Assembly (NCBI GenBank): GCA_018266355.1
Contig: JAFEAP010000023.1
Location: forward strand, 183,758-247,757
Direction: 5' to 3'
DNA length: 64,000 nt
DNA from: Bdellovibrionales bacterium
Lineage (GTDB): Bacteria > Bdellovibrionota > UBA1018
How positions within the stretch are numbered: position 1 is the stretch's first letter; each line of letters opens with the position of its first letter. The notes under the pieces are model-generated. The model was not told where the DNA came from, searched no databases, and saw nothing but the letters and a program-made list of their open reading frames with translations. This document shows, in pieces, positions 42,653-50,987 of the stretch. The position numbers and the translations under genes are program-made.

Positions 42653-43060
42653 TTAGTGCAGTAAGCGAGAACGAAGGTGCGGATCGGCGGGTATATAGGA
42701 CCGCACGACCTCGAGGATATCGCCGGCGTCCACGGGCTTTCGGAGGAATCCCTGGGCGCCTTCGCGGATGATTTCCTTCTGCTTTCCGACGGCGGAAACC
42801 ACGAAGCAGGGGATATCCGCGAGGGTTTCGTCGTTCCGGCGCGCGCGGAGAAACTGCACTCCGTTCATCACCGGCATCATCAGGTCGAGGAGGATCAACC
42901 CCGGGTTCTGCGATTCGTGCAGCCTTTCGAGCGCCTCTTTCCCGTTTTCGAACGCGACTACGGAATATCCCTCGAATTCGAGCATTTCGCAGATCGCTTC
43001 GCGAATATCCGGATCGTCTTCGACCACCACTACCGATTGCGAATTGTTGTCCGTTTTCAT
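42653..43060 (-). CDS. single-domain response regulator
   Basis: A 135-residue CheY-like receiver with no output domain. It shows VVVEDDPD (acidic pocket), phospho-acceptor Asp59 in LILLDLMMPVMNG, the Ser/Ala switch in VVSAVGKQ and Lys in FLRKPVDAGD. ATG 43060 follows GGGGAC. It lies ahead of the HD-GYP gene on the same strand and may control it by protein contact. Confidence 0.88.
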   Translation of the reverse strand: MKTDNNSQSVVVVEDDPDIREAICEMLEFEGYSVVAFENGKEALERLHESQNPGLILLDLMMPVMNGVQFLRARRNDETLADIPCFVVSAVGKQKEIIREGAQGFLRKPVDAGDILEVVRSYIPADPHLRSRLLH

Positions 43061-43260
43061 GTCCCCATGAATTGCAAACCGAGGGCCGCCGAAACCGTCA
43101 AGATTTTGGGGTAGTCTGGCGCGATATACGGGGTTTCGGGAGGTTTCGGTTCGGGGAGCGGGGAAAAAGGCGTCACGCTCCACGGTGAACGGATTAAAAA
43201 TCTAAGGGGAAATAAGGCCTATTCGAGGCGTTTAACGAGGTCGAGGTTGGGAGGTTTGTC

Positions 43261-43534
43261 GGGGCCGATGGGCGATCGCCTGCGAGTCGATTTTGAATCC
43301 TGCGGATTCCAAATCGCTCTCGGACCCGCGTCGCGCTAAACCGCTGCGCGCTTTATCGCGCGCGCGTTTCCCGCCCCCACCGCATCATGTGTTCCCCCTT
43401 TTTCTTTCTTATTTTTAAAAGCCCATAGCTGCGAGCGCCGCGCAGCCCGGAGGGCGAATGGACGCGCCGGCCATGGATGGCCGATCGAGCCAGCTATGGG
43501 CTTTTAAAAATAAGAAAGAAAAAGGGTGGAAGAA
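43261..43534. repeat. palindromic element B linked to tRNA-Thr 3' end
   Basis: The segment 43261-43274 matches the tRNA-Thr 3' end at 43536-43549 in 13 of 14 positions (shared core GCCGATGGGCG). Hairpins follow: 43288-43300 with 43304-43316 (12 of 13 pairs), and GCGCG/CGCGC at 43346-43350/43357-43361 flanked by AAAC/GTTT. Then a perfect 36-bp inverted repeat, 43396-43431 with 43491-43526, has a 59-nt loop with GGCC-ATGGAT-GGCC inside. The right arm ends 8 bp before the encoded CCA. Order and spacing are the same as in element A, though sequences have diverged. The gap 43061-43260 upstream holds only the receiver gene's promoter region and no gene that I can see. Confidence 0.65.
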
Positions 43535-43609
43535 TGGAGCCGATGGGCGGGATTGAACCGCCGACCTACGCTTTACGAAAGCGTTGCTCTACCACTGAGC
43601 TACATCGGC
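43535..43609 (-). tRNA. tRNA-Thr (anticodon CGT)
   Basis: On the minus strand the gene begins GCCGATGTAGCTCAGTGGTA and ends CATCGGC-T-CCA with a perfect 7-bp acceptor stem. The anticodon stem ACGCT/AGCGT holds loop TTCGTAA with anticodon CGT. D-arm and T-arm (GGCGGTTCAATCCCGCC) are canonical. CCA is encoded. Confidence 0.96.
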
Positions 43610-43633
43610 ACACGGACTCGGAGAGAGCCCCAA

Positions 43634-43662
43634 GATTTAGCGGACGCCGGATAGGGGTGCAA
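43634..43662 (-). promoter_or_regulatory. predicted sigma-70 promoter of tRNA-Thr
   Basis: On the minus strand TTGCAC (43657-43662), 17 bases, then TAAATC (43634-43639), about 24 nt ahead of the tRNA 5' end. This spacing is the same as in the tRNA-Leu promoter. Confidence 0.4.
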
Positions 43663-43792
43663 TCGGAAACACGCAGAATTTTAGAGGGCATGGCGCGATG
43701 CGCTTATCTCTTTGAAATCGCAGTGAAAAGGGGTGAACGACCCAAACCGGGTCTTGTTATTCTCGGCTGCGCGGGTAAATCTAGTTCTCCAG

Positions 43793-44275
43793 ATGGCGCA
43801 GCAAAAACGCTCAACCACTCCTCCTCGTCGCGAAAAGGGCCAAGTGTGGATCCTCTCGCGCGCGACGAGCGGAGAATGGCGGGTCCTTCTCTTGAAAACC
43901 CTTCCCGAGCGCGGCGCTTTTTGGCAGCCGGTGACCGGGTCGATCGAACCGGGCGAGCCGATTCACAAGGGCGCGCTTCGCGAGGCGATCGAAGAGACGG
44001 GGCTTCCGCCGCTGAAAAACATCGAGACGCTCGGCTACGAGTTTTCCTTCGAGGGGAAATGGGGTCCGAGTCACGAGACGGCTTTCTTTTACGAGACTTA
44101 CCCGGAGTGCCCGAAGGCGACTCTCGATTCGACCGAGCATCAAGGCTACCAGTGGGTCGCCCTGAACGAAGCCGTCGCGCTCCTCCATTACGAGCCGAAC
44201 CGCCAAGCGCTGCTTCAGCTCATTCGCCAGATGACGTCGACTCGCCTGAAGAAGCGCGAGAAGACGAACTTTTAA
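43793..44275 (+). CDS. Nudix hydrolase
   Basis: A 160-residue Nudix protein. The box [20 protein letters not shown] followed by TGL matches G-x5-E-x7-R-E-x2-E-E-x-[21 protein letters not shown] before the box is like dihydroneopterin-triphosphate or diadenosine-polyphosphate hydrolases (NudB/NudA type); the substrate is not decided. The start is uncertain: ATG 43793 gives the family length but has only a weak ribosome site, and in-frame codons further up are possible. It is followed by the cyclophilin gene after 20 nt. Confidence 0.82.
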   Translation: MAQQKRSTTPPRREKGQVWILSRATSGEWRVLLLKTLPERGAFWQPVTGSIEPGEPIHKGALREAIEETGLPPLKNIETLGYEFSFEGKWGPSHETAFFYETYPECPKATLDSTEHQGYQWVALNEAVALLHYEPNRQALLQLIRQMTSTRLKKREKTNF

Positions 44276-44295
44276 CGAAACGAAAGGTGATTCGC

Positions 44296-44853
44296 ATGCC
44301 CGTACCCTATACCGTCGAAACGAAAGACCTCGGCCTCGGAAAAGGGCTCTTCGCGGTGTTCAAGACGAACAAAGGCGAGTGGACGATCCAGCTCGAGGAA
44401 GAAAAGACGCCGGAAACCGTCGCGAACTTCGTCGGGCTCGCGACCGGCCAGAAGGAATACACCGATCCGAACACGCGCGAAAAGTCGACGAAGCCGTTCT
44501 ACGACGGCACGATCTTCCACCGCGTGATCAAGGATTTCATGCTCCAAGGCGGCGATCGCCTCGGGCAAGGCACCGGCGGTCCCGGTTATCGTTTCGCCGA
44601 CGAGATCCATCCGTCGCTGAAGCACGACCAGCCGGGCAAGCTCTCGATGGCGAACGCGGGCCCGAACACGAACGGTTCGCAGTTCTTCATCACGACCGTG
44701 AAATGTCCGTGGCTCGACGGAAAACACGCCGTTTTCGGCTCCGTCGTGAAGGGCATGGACGTCGTGAACGCGATCGGAAACGCGCCGACCGGCCCGATGG
44801 ATCGCCCGCGCGACGAAGTGAAGATCGAGTCCGTGAAGATCTACCGTTCGTAA
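44296..44853 (+). CDS. cyclophilin-type peptidyl-prolyl isomerase
   Basis: A 185-residue cytoplasmic PPIase without signal peptide. Active-site segments are [20 protein letters not shown], the glycine loop [23 protein letters not shown] and [13 protein letters not shown] 44296 follows AAAGGTGA at 6 nt; the long open frame upstream of it passes through tRNA-Thr and the Nudix gene and is not coding. The enzyme speeds cis-trans proline isomerisation in protein folding. It probably shares a transcript with the Nudix gene. Confidence 0.95.
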   Translation: MPVPYTVETKDLGLGKGLFAVFKTNKGEWTIQLEEEKTPETVANFVGLATGQKEYTDPNTREKSTKPFYDGTIFHRVIKDFMLQGGDRLGQGTGGPGYRFADEIHPSLKHDQPGKLSMANAGPNTNGSQFFITTVKCPWLDGKHAVFGSVVKGMDVVNAIGNAPTGPMDRPRDEVKIESVKIYRS

Positions 44854-44899
44854 TTTCTAAAAAGTGACGACGGGCGCTTGACGGACCGGTCAGTGCCCG

Positions 44900-44984
44900 T
44901 CAGACTGAAACAGTCTGAAGATTCAGTCTGGCTGCGGAAGTTCACGGATGGTCTCCGACTCGCCTAGGGATGGGAGCCAGACTG
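44900..44984 (+). promoter_or_regulatory. double stem-loop leader upstream of hup
   Basis: The 205-bp gap before hup carries four copies of the heptamer CAGACTG or its complement (44901, 44911, 44924, 44978). They form a short stem-loop at 44900-44918 and a perfect 10-bp stem 44924-44933 with 44975-44984. A TTGACG at about 44878 could be a -35 but no good -10 is seen. The repeats could be an mRNA leader for feedback control or operator sites. Confidence 0.5.
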
Positions 44985-45058
44985 GTCCTCGTTTTTCAGT
45001 CCCACTCAAAAGGGCGAGCGGAAGATTGCTCGCTCCTGTTCCCGATAAGGAGATCACC

Positions 45059-45331
45059 ATGAACAAGGCTCAACTCATCGAAGCGATCGCGTCCTCGGCC
45101 AACGTCACCAAGACCGACGCCGAAAACTGCCTGAACACCGCTCTCGAAACGATCAAGAAATCCGTGAAGAAGGGCGACGACGTCACCCTCGTCGGCTTCG
45201 GCACGTTCACGAAGTCCAAGCGCAAGGCGCGCATGGGCCGCAACCCGCAAACGGGCAAAGAGATCAAGATCCCGGCCATGACGGTGCCGAAGTTCCGTCC
45301 GGGCCGCGAATTCAAAGAGGCCGTCAACTGA
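45059..45331 (+). CDS. hup: HU-family DNA-binding protein
   Basis: A 90-residue nucleoid protein of the HU/IHF family that bends DNA as a dimer. It shows the N-terminal helices (MNKAQLIEAIASSANVTKTD), the core GDDVTLVGFGTFTKSKRKAR, the beta-arm GRNPQTGKEIKIPA with the intercalating Pro, and the C-terminal PKFRPGREFKEAVN. ATG 45059 follows AAGGAGAT. It is monocistronic, with a structured leader and a strong terminator. Confidence 0.96.
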   Translation: MNKAQLIEAIASSANVTKTDAENCLNTALETIKKSVKKGDDVTLVGFGTFTKSKRKARMGRNPQTGKEIKIPAMTVPKFRPGREFKEAVN

Positions 45332-45369
45332 GCTTCTGTAAATTAAGCCTCTTCGCTTAAGCGAAATGG

Positions 45370-45405
45370 AAAAGGCCCGCGGGATACCCCGCGGGCCTTT
45401 TTCGT
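45370..45405. terminator. bidirectional terminator after hup
   Basis: AAAGGCCCGCGGG and CCCGCGGGCCTTT form a near-perfect stem with an ATAC-type loop, flanked by A and T runs. It separates hup from the convergent lipoprotein gene. Confidence 0.9.
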
Positions 45406-45426
45406 TTTCGGCCGCACCTTCGACGG

Positions 45427-46797
45427 TTAGTGGTTCGTGTCGAGGACGAAGTCGTTCACCGTGCGCGGCATGCCGTTGTTCAGGTTGCCGGACGTCGGAC
45501 CGTTCGGCGATCCGTTCACCGAAGAGACCGCGATAGCGCTCGTTCCGGAAGTCGCGCTTTCGATCAGCGCCGGGATCCGATCTTGCGGAAGCGCCGGACA
45601 AGGATCGACGAAAATGGTCGAAGCAGGCATTAGTGTGGCGGTCGCAGGGATCATCGTCCCCTCGAGAGTTTCCGCGACGGTGCAGTTGCAGGCGAGCGGA
45701 TGGGAAAATTCGGTATCATAGCCGTCGCTGTTCGCGCCGCCCCATCCGAACGCTTGATCTTGGCTGTCGTATCCCTCGTGACAGAGCGGAAAGGTTTCCG
45801 GACCACTGTTGTTCGCGGGATTGATGTTGATCAGGTAGGCGGCTTCGATTTGTTTGAAGCCGGCCTGGCCTTCGAACTTATTATTCGCCACCCCGTGAAG
45901 ATCCACGGTGGGGGTGGCTTCGGCCGCGGTGATGATGTGCGGGCCGCCCGTCGCGGGATCGTATTTATAATGGACGGCCAGCGCGAGAGAATTATACGTC
46001 TGGTTGATCGACTTGATCGCGTCGCTGGAGATCGTACCGAAGATCGAGGTGCCATACGGAGGATTCGTGATGATCTTTCCGAAGCGGGTGGCGATCTGCG
46101 AAGTGACCTTCAAAAGATCGACGCTTCCGGAGTACTCCTCGGGGGAAGCCGCGGGGTAGCCGTCGCCGAAGTTCGGTACGGAGACGCTCGGAAGGAAGCC
46201 GGCGGTTTGGCCGGCGAACGGGATCAGGACGGTCATCCGGCGGACGTAGTCGGTTTCGATTCGGCCGCCGTAGGTGATGACGGTCTTGTTCGCGTTCCCG
46301 AGTTGGCGCACGTGGGGCGAGCCCGGGACCTCGAGGGCGGACGTCGTGAGATCGATCCGCCCGAGGCCGGGACGGATGTTCATCACGTTCCGGAGTTTTT
46401 TGTTGTTGCCCGCGGCGATCTTTCCGAGCGTGGTCGTCGCCTGAATACCGAATGCCGGGATGTGCACGGTGACCTGACGGGCTTGCATCGTCGTGTTCGT
46501 GTCGATGCCGTCGAGGATCGCCTGGAGGCTCGCCGCGCCGACGGTGGCGAGCAGCGACTTGTACAAGTCGATCATGAGACCGTACTGCGAACCGGAAGTG
46601 TCGTAGTAGGTGCCGATCATGACCGCGGCCGTGTCGATCGGTCCGACTTCGCTCGCGAAGCCGGTATCGTTCAGCGTCGAGTTCGACTGCGCGTTACGGG
46701 TCGAGCCCGTCTCGTCGTCGAGTCCCGACATGTTGTTGAAGCACCCGCTCAAAGAGAGGGCACAAACGAAGATCGTGGTCGTCCGAATACGTCCCAT
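45427..46797 (-). CDS. lipoprotein of unknown function
   Basis: A 456-residue lipoprotein: MGRIRTTTIFVCALSLSGC with lipobox LSGC, then FNNMSGL. ATG 46797 has GTGGGGG just upstream; a GTG at 46809 is less likely. The mature protein is Asn/Thr/Gly-rich with a C-terminal cysteine set (PLCHEGYD, LACNCTV, DPCPAL) and a WGGANSDGYDTEFSHPL segment. It looks like an all-beta surface or envelope protein. No family recognised. A predicted promoter lies 75-100 bp upstream. Confidence 0.65.
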   Translation of the reverse strand: MGRIRTTTIFVCALSLSGCFNNMSGLDDETGSTRNAQSNSTLNDTGFASEVGPIDTAAVMIGTYYDTSGSQYGLMIDLYKSLLATVGAASLQAILDGIDTNTTMQARQVTVHIPAFGIQATTTLGKIAAGNNKKLRNVMNIRPGLGRIDLTTSALEVPGSPHVRQLGNANKTVITYGGRIETDYVRRMTVLIPFAGQTAGFLPSVSVPNFGDGYPAASPEEYSGSVDLLKVTSQIATRFGKIITNPPYGTSIFGTISSDAIKSINQTYNSLALAVHYKYDPATGGPHIITAAEATPTVDLHGVANNKFEGQAGFKQIEAAYLININPANNSGPETFPLCHEGYDSQDQAFGWGGANSDGYDTEFSHPLACNCTVAETLEGTMIPATATLMPASTIFVDPCPALPQDRIPALIESATSGTSAIAVSSVNGSPNGPTSGNLNNGMPRTVNDFVLDTNH

Positions 46798-46870
46798 GAA
46801 AACCCCCACAGAATCTCTTCGGTCCGGCCGGGCTAACCCTCGACCCGTAAATGCCTAGGACCGTATCTCT

Positions 46871-46901
46871 AGTATGATAAATCTTGACATAAAAAGTCAA
46901 G
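46871..46901 (-). promoter_or_regulatory. predicted promoter and palindrome upstream of lipoprotein
   Basis: On the minus strand TTGACT (46895-46900), an 18-base spacer and CATACT (46871-46876) fit sigma-70. The -35 is part of the palindrome CTTGAC-ATAAAAA-GTCAAG at 46883-46901, which also offers TTGACA on the plus strand toward the gene at 46957. Both divergent genes may share this site. Confidence 0.45.
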
Positions 46902-46956
46902 TATTTGAGGATAAAGAGGTTGCTGCCATCTCCCGTATACAGAACGTAGGCGCGAA

Positions 46957-47748
46957 ATGTACTATAGTAATCGGAAATTATTGGGTTTTTCTGTTGTTTT
47001 CGCCATCGGACTCGGAGGGCTGATTTGGAGCTACACCGGGTCCCAAGGCGTCCATATCCGGTCCTGGAAGGCCGAATCGCGGGGAGCGGGTAAGGTCGCG
47101 AATACCGCCGGAACTCCGGCCGGAGGACTTCTGACCTCCGACGCCGATACCCGGGCGATCGCCGCCCGGGACGCCCGGAAAGTGCGCTCGCCGGCGTTCG
47201 TTCCCGGAAGCAAGCGCGAGACCGAATTGAAGGCCTCGCTCTCGCACTGGCTCGCGGAACCGAAAATCGCGGAAGCTCACGCGCGGCTGCGCGATTATTT
47301 TCCGGAATCGGTACCGATGAATTTCTGGATCCGCGCCGCGATGGCGCTCGGGACCCATGCGCCGGAAGGCGAAACTTCGCCCGCACGATTCGAAGCGGCC
47401 GGGAAAGTCTATTCCGCGCTCCTCGAAGGCGACGAGAGCACGGTGACGAGCCTCCAATCGGGTCTGCAATCGCTGCCTTTCACCGAGACCGCGTTTCGCG
47501 GCCAAGCGTTTCGGATGCTCTCCGACCTCGCGCTCCGGAATCCCGAGCTCCGTGGTTCGGTGAAGGACGTGCTTCTCAACGAGGCCGCCCGCGCGGGAAA
47601 TCGGCCGGACGCCGCGGTCGCGTTTCAGTCCCTGCTCCGCGTGAATCCGACGAAGGCCTGGTACCAGGAAGTCGCGCGCGCCTACGAGAAGCAGCATCCC
47701 GGATCGGAACTCTCGGACTTCGTCGCCTTGAACGTCGCGAACCTCTGA
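46957..47748 (+). CDS. hypothetical membrane-anchored protein with helical repeats
   Basis: A 263-residue protein with one N-terminal membrane helix (LLGFSVVFAIGLGGLIWSYT). A Gly/Ala/Ser linker (about 35-75) follows, then an alpha-helical domain (about 80-263) whose repeating amphipathic helices resemble TPR-like solenoids. No catalytic motif. It could tether a scaffold to the inner membrane. The ribosome site is weak. acs follows 14 nt later, so the two may be cotranscribed. Confidence 0.6.
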   Translation: MYYSNRKLLGFSVVFAIGLGGLIWSYTGSQGVHIRSWKAESRGAGKVANTAGTPAGGLLTSDADTRAIAARDARKVRSPAFVPGSKRETELKASLSHWLAEPKIAEAHARLRDYFPESVPMNFWIRAAMALGTHAPEGETSPARFEAAGKVYSALLEGDESTVTSLQSGLQSLPFTETAFRGQAFRMLSDLALRNPELRGSVKDVLLNEAARAGNRPDAAVAFQSLLRVNPTKAWYQEVARAYEKQHPGSELSDFVALNVANL

Positions 47749-47762
47749 CGTAGCGTCGGAGA

Positions 47763-49826
47763 ATGTCGAACTCCGATTCGTTCTCCGTCACCCTGAAAGA
47801 AAACCGCCGTTTCGAAGTCCCGCCCGCCTTCGCCGCTCAGGCGAACGTGAAGGCCGAGGAACGCGCCCGTCTCGTCGAGATCGGTCGGAAGGATCCGGAA
47901 GGATACTGGGCGTCCGTCGCGCGCGAGTTGAAATGGCGCAAGCCCTTCACGCGCGTCCTCGAATGGAACGCGCCGTTCGCGAAATGGTTCGTCGACGGTC
48001 GGCTGAACGCCTCCGAGAACTGCCTCGACCGGCACCTCGAGAAGGACGGCGACAAGACGGCGATTCTCTGGGAAGGCGAGCCCGGCGGCGAATCGGTGCG
48101 CTGGACCTACAAGGAACTGCACGCGCGCGTGGTCGCGCAGACGGCGGCGCTCCGGAAGCTCGGACTCAAGAAAGGCGACACGGTCGCGATCTACATGCCG
48201 CTCGTGCCGGAAGGCGTGGTCGCGATGCTCGCCTGCGCGCGGGGGGGCTTCCCGCACACCGTCGTCTTCGGCGGATTCTCCGCGGAATCGCTGAAGGACC
48301 GGATGCACGACGCCGGCGCGAAGGCGGTGCTCACCGCCGACTACGGATGGCGCAAGGGAGTGAAAGTCGCGCTCCGCGATCAAGTGGTGAAGGCGTTGAC
48401 CGGAGGGAACCCCGGGGCGACCGGCGGAACCTCGACCGTCAAGCACGTCCTGACGCTAAAACGCGAAAGCGTCGGCGGCGCGGGCCGGGCTCCGGCGGAG
48501 GCGCTCCTCGGGAAAATCGGCACCGCGGACGAATACGACTGGTACGCGGTCGCGAACACCGTCGAGCCGTCGAAGCGGGCGGTCTTGGGCGCGGCCGAGG
48601 AAGTCGAAGCGGAACACCCGCTCTATATCCTCTATACCAGCGGCACGACGGGAAAACCGAAAGGCATCGTGCATTCGACGGGAGGCTACCTCGCCGGAGT
48701 CACGCGCACGACCCGCGACGTGTTCGACTTGAAGCCGAGCGATCTTTACTGGTGCACGGCCGATATCGGATGGGTCACCGGCCATAGCTACGTCGTTTAC
48801 GGTCCGCTCTCGCTCGGTGCTTCGGTTTTCCTCTACGAGGGCGCGCCGACGACCCCGGGCGCCGATCGATTCTGGGACATGATCGAGCGACACAAGATCA
48901 CGGTGCTTTACACCGCGCCGACCGCGATCCGCGCGTTCATGAAACTCGGCACCGAATGGCCGAAGAAGCACGACCTTTCTTCGCTCCGCCTCCTCGGTTC
49001 GGTCGGCGAGCCGATCAATCCCGAGGCTTGGATGTGGTACCGCGACGTGATCGGGGACGGGAAATGCCCGATCGTCGATACCTACTGGCAGACGGAGACC
49101 GGCGCGATCGTGATTTCGCCGCTTCCGGGCGCGGTCGCGACGAAACCGGGATCGGCGACGCTTCCGCTTCCGGGTTACGACGTCGACGTCCTCGACAAGG
49201 AAGGGAAATCCGTGCCGCTCGGTCAGGGCGGCCGCCTCGTGATCAGGAAACCGTGGCCGTCGATGGCGCGTACGGTGCACGGCGATCCGGAACGGTTCAA
49301 GAAGACCTACTTCTCCGAGTTCAAGGACGGGATCTATTTCACGGGCGACGGCGCCCGTCGCGACGAGGACGGATACGTGTGGATCCTCGGACGGGTCGAC
49401 GACGTGCTGAACGTCTCCGGTCACCGCCTCGGGACGATGGAAATCGAATCCTCGCTCGTCGCCCACCCGAAAGTCGCCGAAGCGGCCGTCGTCGGGCGTC
49501 CGGACGAACTCAAGGGCCAAGCCGTCGTCGCGTTCGTTTCGCTCAAGGCGGAGTTCGCGAAGGCGCTTAAGGAAAGCGGGGGCCAGGATCAAGCGGCCGC
49601 GAAGGCGCTCAAGGACGAACTCCGCGCGCACGTCGCGAAGGAAATAGGTTCGTTTGCGCGCCCCGAGGACGTGCGATTCGCCGACGGACTGCCGAAGACG
49701 CGGTCGGGGAAGATCATGCGTCGACTCCTCCGCGAACTCGCGACGAGCGGCGAAGTGAAGGGCGACACGACGACCCTCGAGGACCTGAACGTGATCGCGG
49801 CCCTCAAGGCCGGCGACGAGGAATAG
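47763..49826 (+). CDS. acs: acetyl-CoA synthetase, AMP-forming
   Basis: A 687-residue enzyme that activates acetate to acetyl-CoA via acetyl-AMP. Adenylate-forming motifs are present: YTSGTTGKPKGIVHST (near 290), YWQTETG, TGDGARRDEDGYVWI and GRVDDVLNVSGHRLGTMEIE. The acetylatable catalytic Lys650 lies in PKTRSGKIMRR. The region usually reading ARIGA-x-HSVVFGGFS is ARGGFPHTVVFGGFS here, a small departure. Length is slightly above the usual 650. A propionyl-CoA synthetase role cannot be excluded. ATG follows GGAGA. Confidence 0.92.
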   Translation: MSNSDSFSVTLKENRRFEVPPAFAAQANVKAEERARLVEIGRKDPEGYWASVARELKWRKPFTRVLEWNAPFAKWFVDGRLNASENCLDRHLEKDGDKTAILWEGEPGGESVRWTYKELHARVVAQTAALRKLGLKKGDTVAIYMPLVPEGVVAMLACARGGFPHTVVFGGFSAESLKDRMHDAGAKAVLTADYGWRKGVKVALRDQVVKALTGGNPGATGGTSTVKHVLTLKRESVGGAGRAPAEALLGKIGTADEYDWYAVANTVEPSKRAVLGAAEEVEAEHPLYILYTSGTTGKPKGIVHSTGGYLAGVTRTTRDVFDLKPSDLYWCTADIGWVTGHSYVVYGPLSLGASVFLYEGAPTTPGADRFWDMIERHKITVLYTAPTAIRAFMKLGTEWPKKHDLSSLRLLGSVGEPINPEAWMWYRDVIGDGKCPIVDTYWQTETGAIVISPLPGAVATKPGSATLPLPGYDVDVLDKEGKSVPLGQGGRLVIRKPWPSMARTVHGDPERFKKTYFSEFKDGIYFTGDGARRDEDGYVWILGRVDDVLNVSGHRLGTMEIESSLVAHPKVAEAAVVGRPDELKGQAVVAFVSLKAEFAKALKESGGQDQAAAKALKDELRAHVAKEIGSFARPEDVRFADGLPKTRSGKIMRRLLRELATSGEVKGDTTTLEDLNVIAALKAGDEE

Positions 49827-49829
49827 ACC

Positions 49830-50291
49830 CTAGCGGTATTCGCAGGAGTCGAACCACCAGTTCGCGACCTGCCAAAAGGCGTAATACCGGCTCGTCGTCA
49901 TCTCGCCGTTCGTAAACGTCAGGTCCGCGCCGCGGGCGTACGGCTTGAAGTAAACCGCGCCGCCGCCGGTCGCGTAGCCGTGGGAAACCGGTTGGTAACG
50001 GACTTGGTCGATGACGAACGCGGGATGAGGGCCCTTCACGACCTTCGCGACCATCGGGAGGCCGGCCCGGGTAGTGATGAGGTTGCCGCCGGTGTCGCGG
50101 ACTTGGATTGTGCGGGCCGCTTGGTCGAGGACGTAGTCGACGGCCCTCGAGTCGGAGACGATGATGCGGTACTCGTTCGGCGCTTCCCGAAGGATGCGCA
50201 GGGCTCCGTGATTGCAATTCACGACGACGGTGGAGGCGGACGCGGCGAGGGGCGCCGCGGACAAGGCGAAGAGCACGAGGAGTTTATTCAT
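49830..50291 (-). CDS. hypothetical secreted protein
   Basis: A 153-residue protein with signal peptide MNKLLVLFALSAAPLAASAS. The mature part is beta-rich with two cysteines, one near the mature N-terminus (VVNCNHG) and one at the C-terminus (WWFDSCEYR), likely disulfide-linked. Aromatic-rich C-terminal half (SRYYAFWQVANWWF). No family recognised. It converges with acs, with 3 bp between stop codons. Confidence 0.6.
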   Translation of the reverse strand: MNKLLVLFALSAAPLAASASTVVVNCNHGALRILREAPNEYRIIVSDSRAVDYVLDQAARTIQVRDTGGNLITTRAGLPMVAKVVKGPHPAFVIDQVRYQPVSHGYATGGGAVYFKPYARGADLTFTNGEMTTSRYYAFWQVANWWFDSCEYR

Positions 50292-50351
50292 TTGTGGTTG
50301 AATAATTCAGATCGCGCGCAGCGTCAAGCGGGTTTGCGTCCGACGGGAAAA

Positions 50352-50987
50352 TCAAACCCGGCGGTAGGTGAGGAAGAGCTCTTCCTTCACGCGACGGACG
50401 CGGGCGATCCGGAGGCGCTGGGCCCGAGTCGCGGGAAACCCCTCGCCGTCGACGAGCGTCGGGGCGGTCGCGCCGCCGAGGATCCAAGGCGTGAGCGTGA
50501 CGTGGATCTCATCGAGGAGGCCCGCTTTCACGAAGTCCCACATCGTGCCGCCGCCGCCTTCGACGAGGAGCTTGCGGATGCCGCGTTTCGCGAGCGCCTG
50601 CACGATCTGGGGCGCGGCCGGGCGTTTCGGGTCGATCAGGACGATCTCGGCGAACTTCGCGAATTTTTTCCGGCGGGCGAGCGGGGCGCGCGCGGTGGTG
50701 ACGAGGATCCGGGGGAGATCTCGCCGTTTGAAGAACGCCCATTCCGGGGATAGCCCTTCGAGCCGCGAGCTGACGATCACGTTCACGGGAAGGCGTTTCG
50801 AGCCCGCGACGAGCATCGGGCGACGGAACGACCGGAGCGTCGAGGCGCCGACGAGGATCGCGTCCGCGCGTTTCCGGAGGACTTGCATCTGGCGGCGGTC
50901 CGCGGGGGTGCCGAGGTAAAAATGGCCGCGGTCGGCCGAGGCGATCTTTCCGTCGAGGCTGGTCGCGAGATTCGAGAAGATGAACAT
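50352..50987 (-). CDS. RibD C-terminal/dihydrofolate reductase-like protein
   Basis: A 211-residue reductase of the RibD_C family. It starts MFIFSNLATSLDGKIASADR, the typical substrate-strand motif, and has ILVGASTLRSFRRPM, LVEGGGGTMWDF (NADPH-binding glycine loop) and LTPWILGGATAPTLV. Relatives reduce riboflavin precursors, but stand-alone copies often have unknown pteridine-like substrates. ATG 50987 overlaps the stop of the cytochrome gene (TGATG), so the pair is coupled. Confidence 0.8.
   Translation of the reverse strand: MFIFSNLATSLDGKIASADRGHFYLGTPADRRQMQVLRKRADAILVGASTLRSFRRPMLVAGSKRLPVNVIVSSRLEGLSPEWAFFKRRDLPRILVTTARAPLARRKKFAKFAEIVLIDPKRPAAPQIVQALAKRGIRKLLVEGGGGTMWDFVKAGLLDEIHVTLTPWILGGATAPTLVDGEGFPATRAQRLRIARVRRVKEELFLTYRRV

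Noticed and set aside
43477..44295. Longer reading of the cyclophilin gene (458 residues)
   Set aside because: The upstream part crosses tRNA-Thr and the Nudix gene in another frame and has no ribosome site.
44878..44900. Sigma-70 promoter TTGACG before hup
   Set aside because: No acceptable -10 hexamer at 16-18 bp; left as a comment only.
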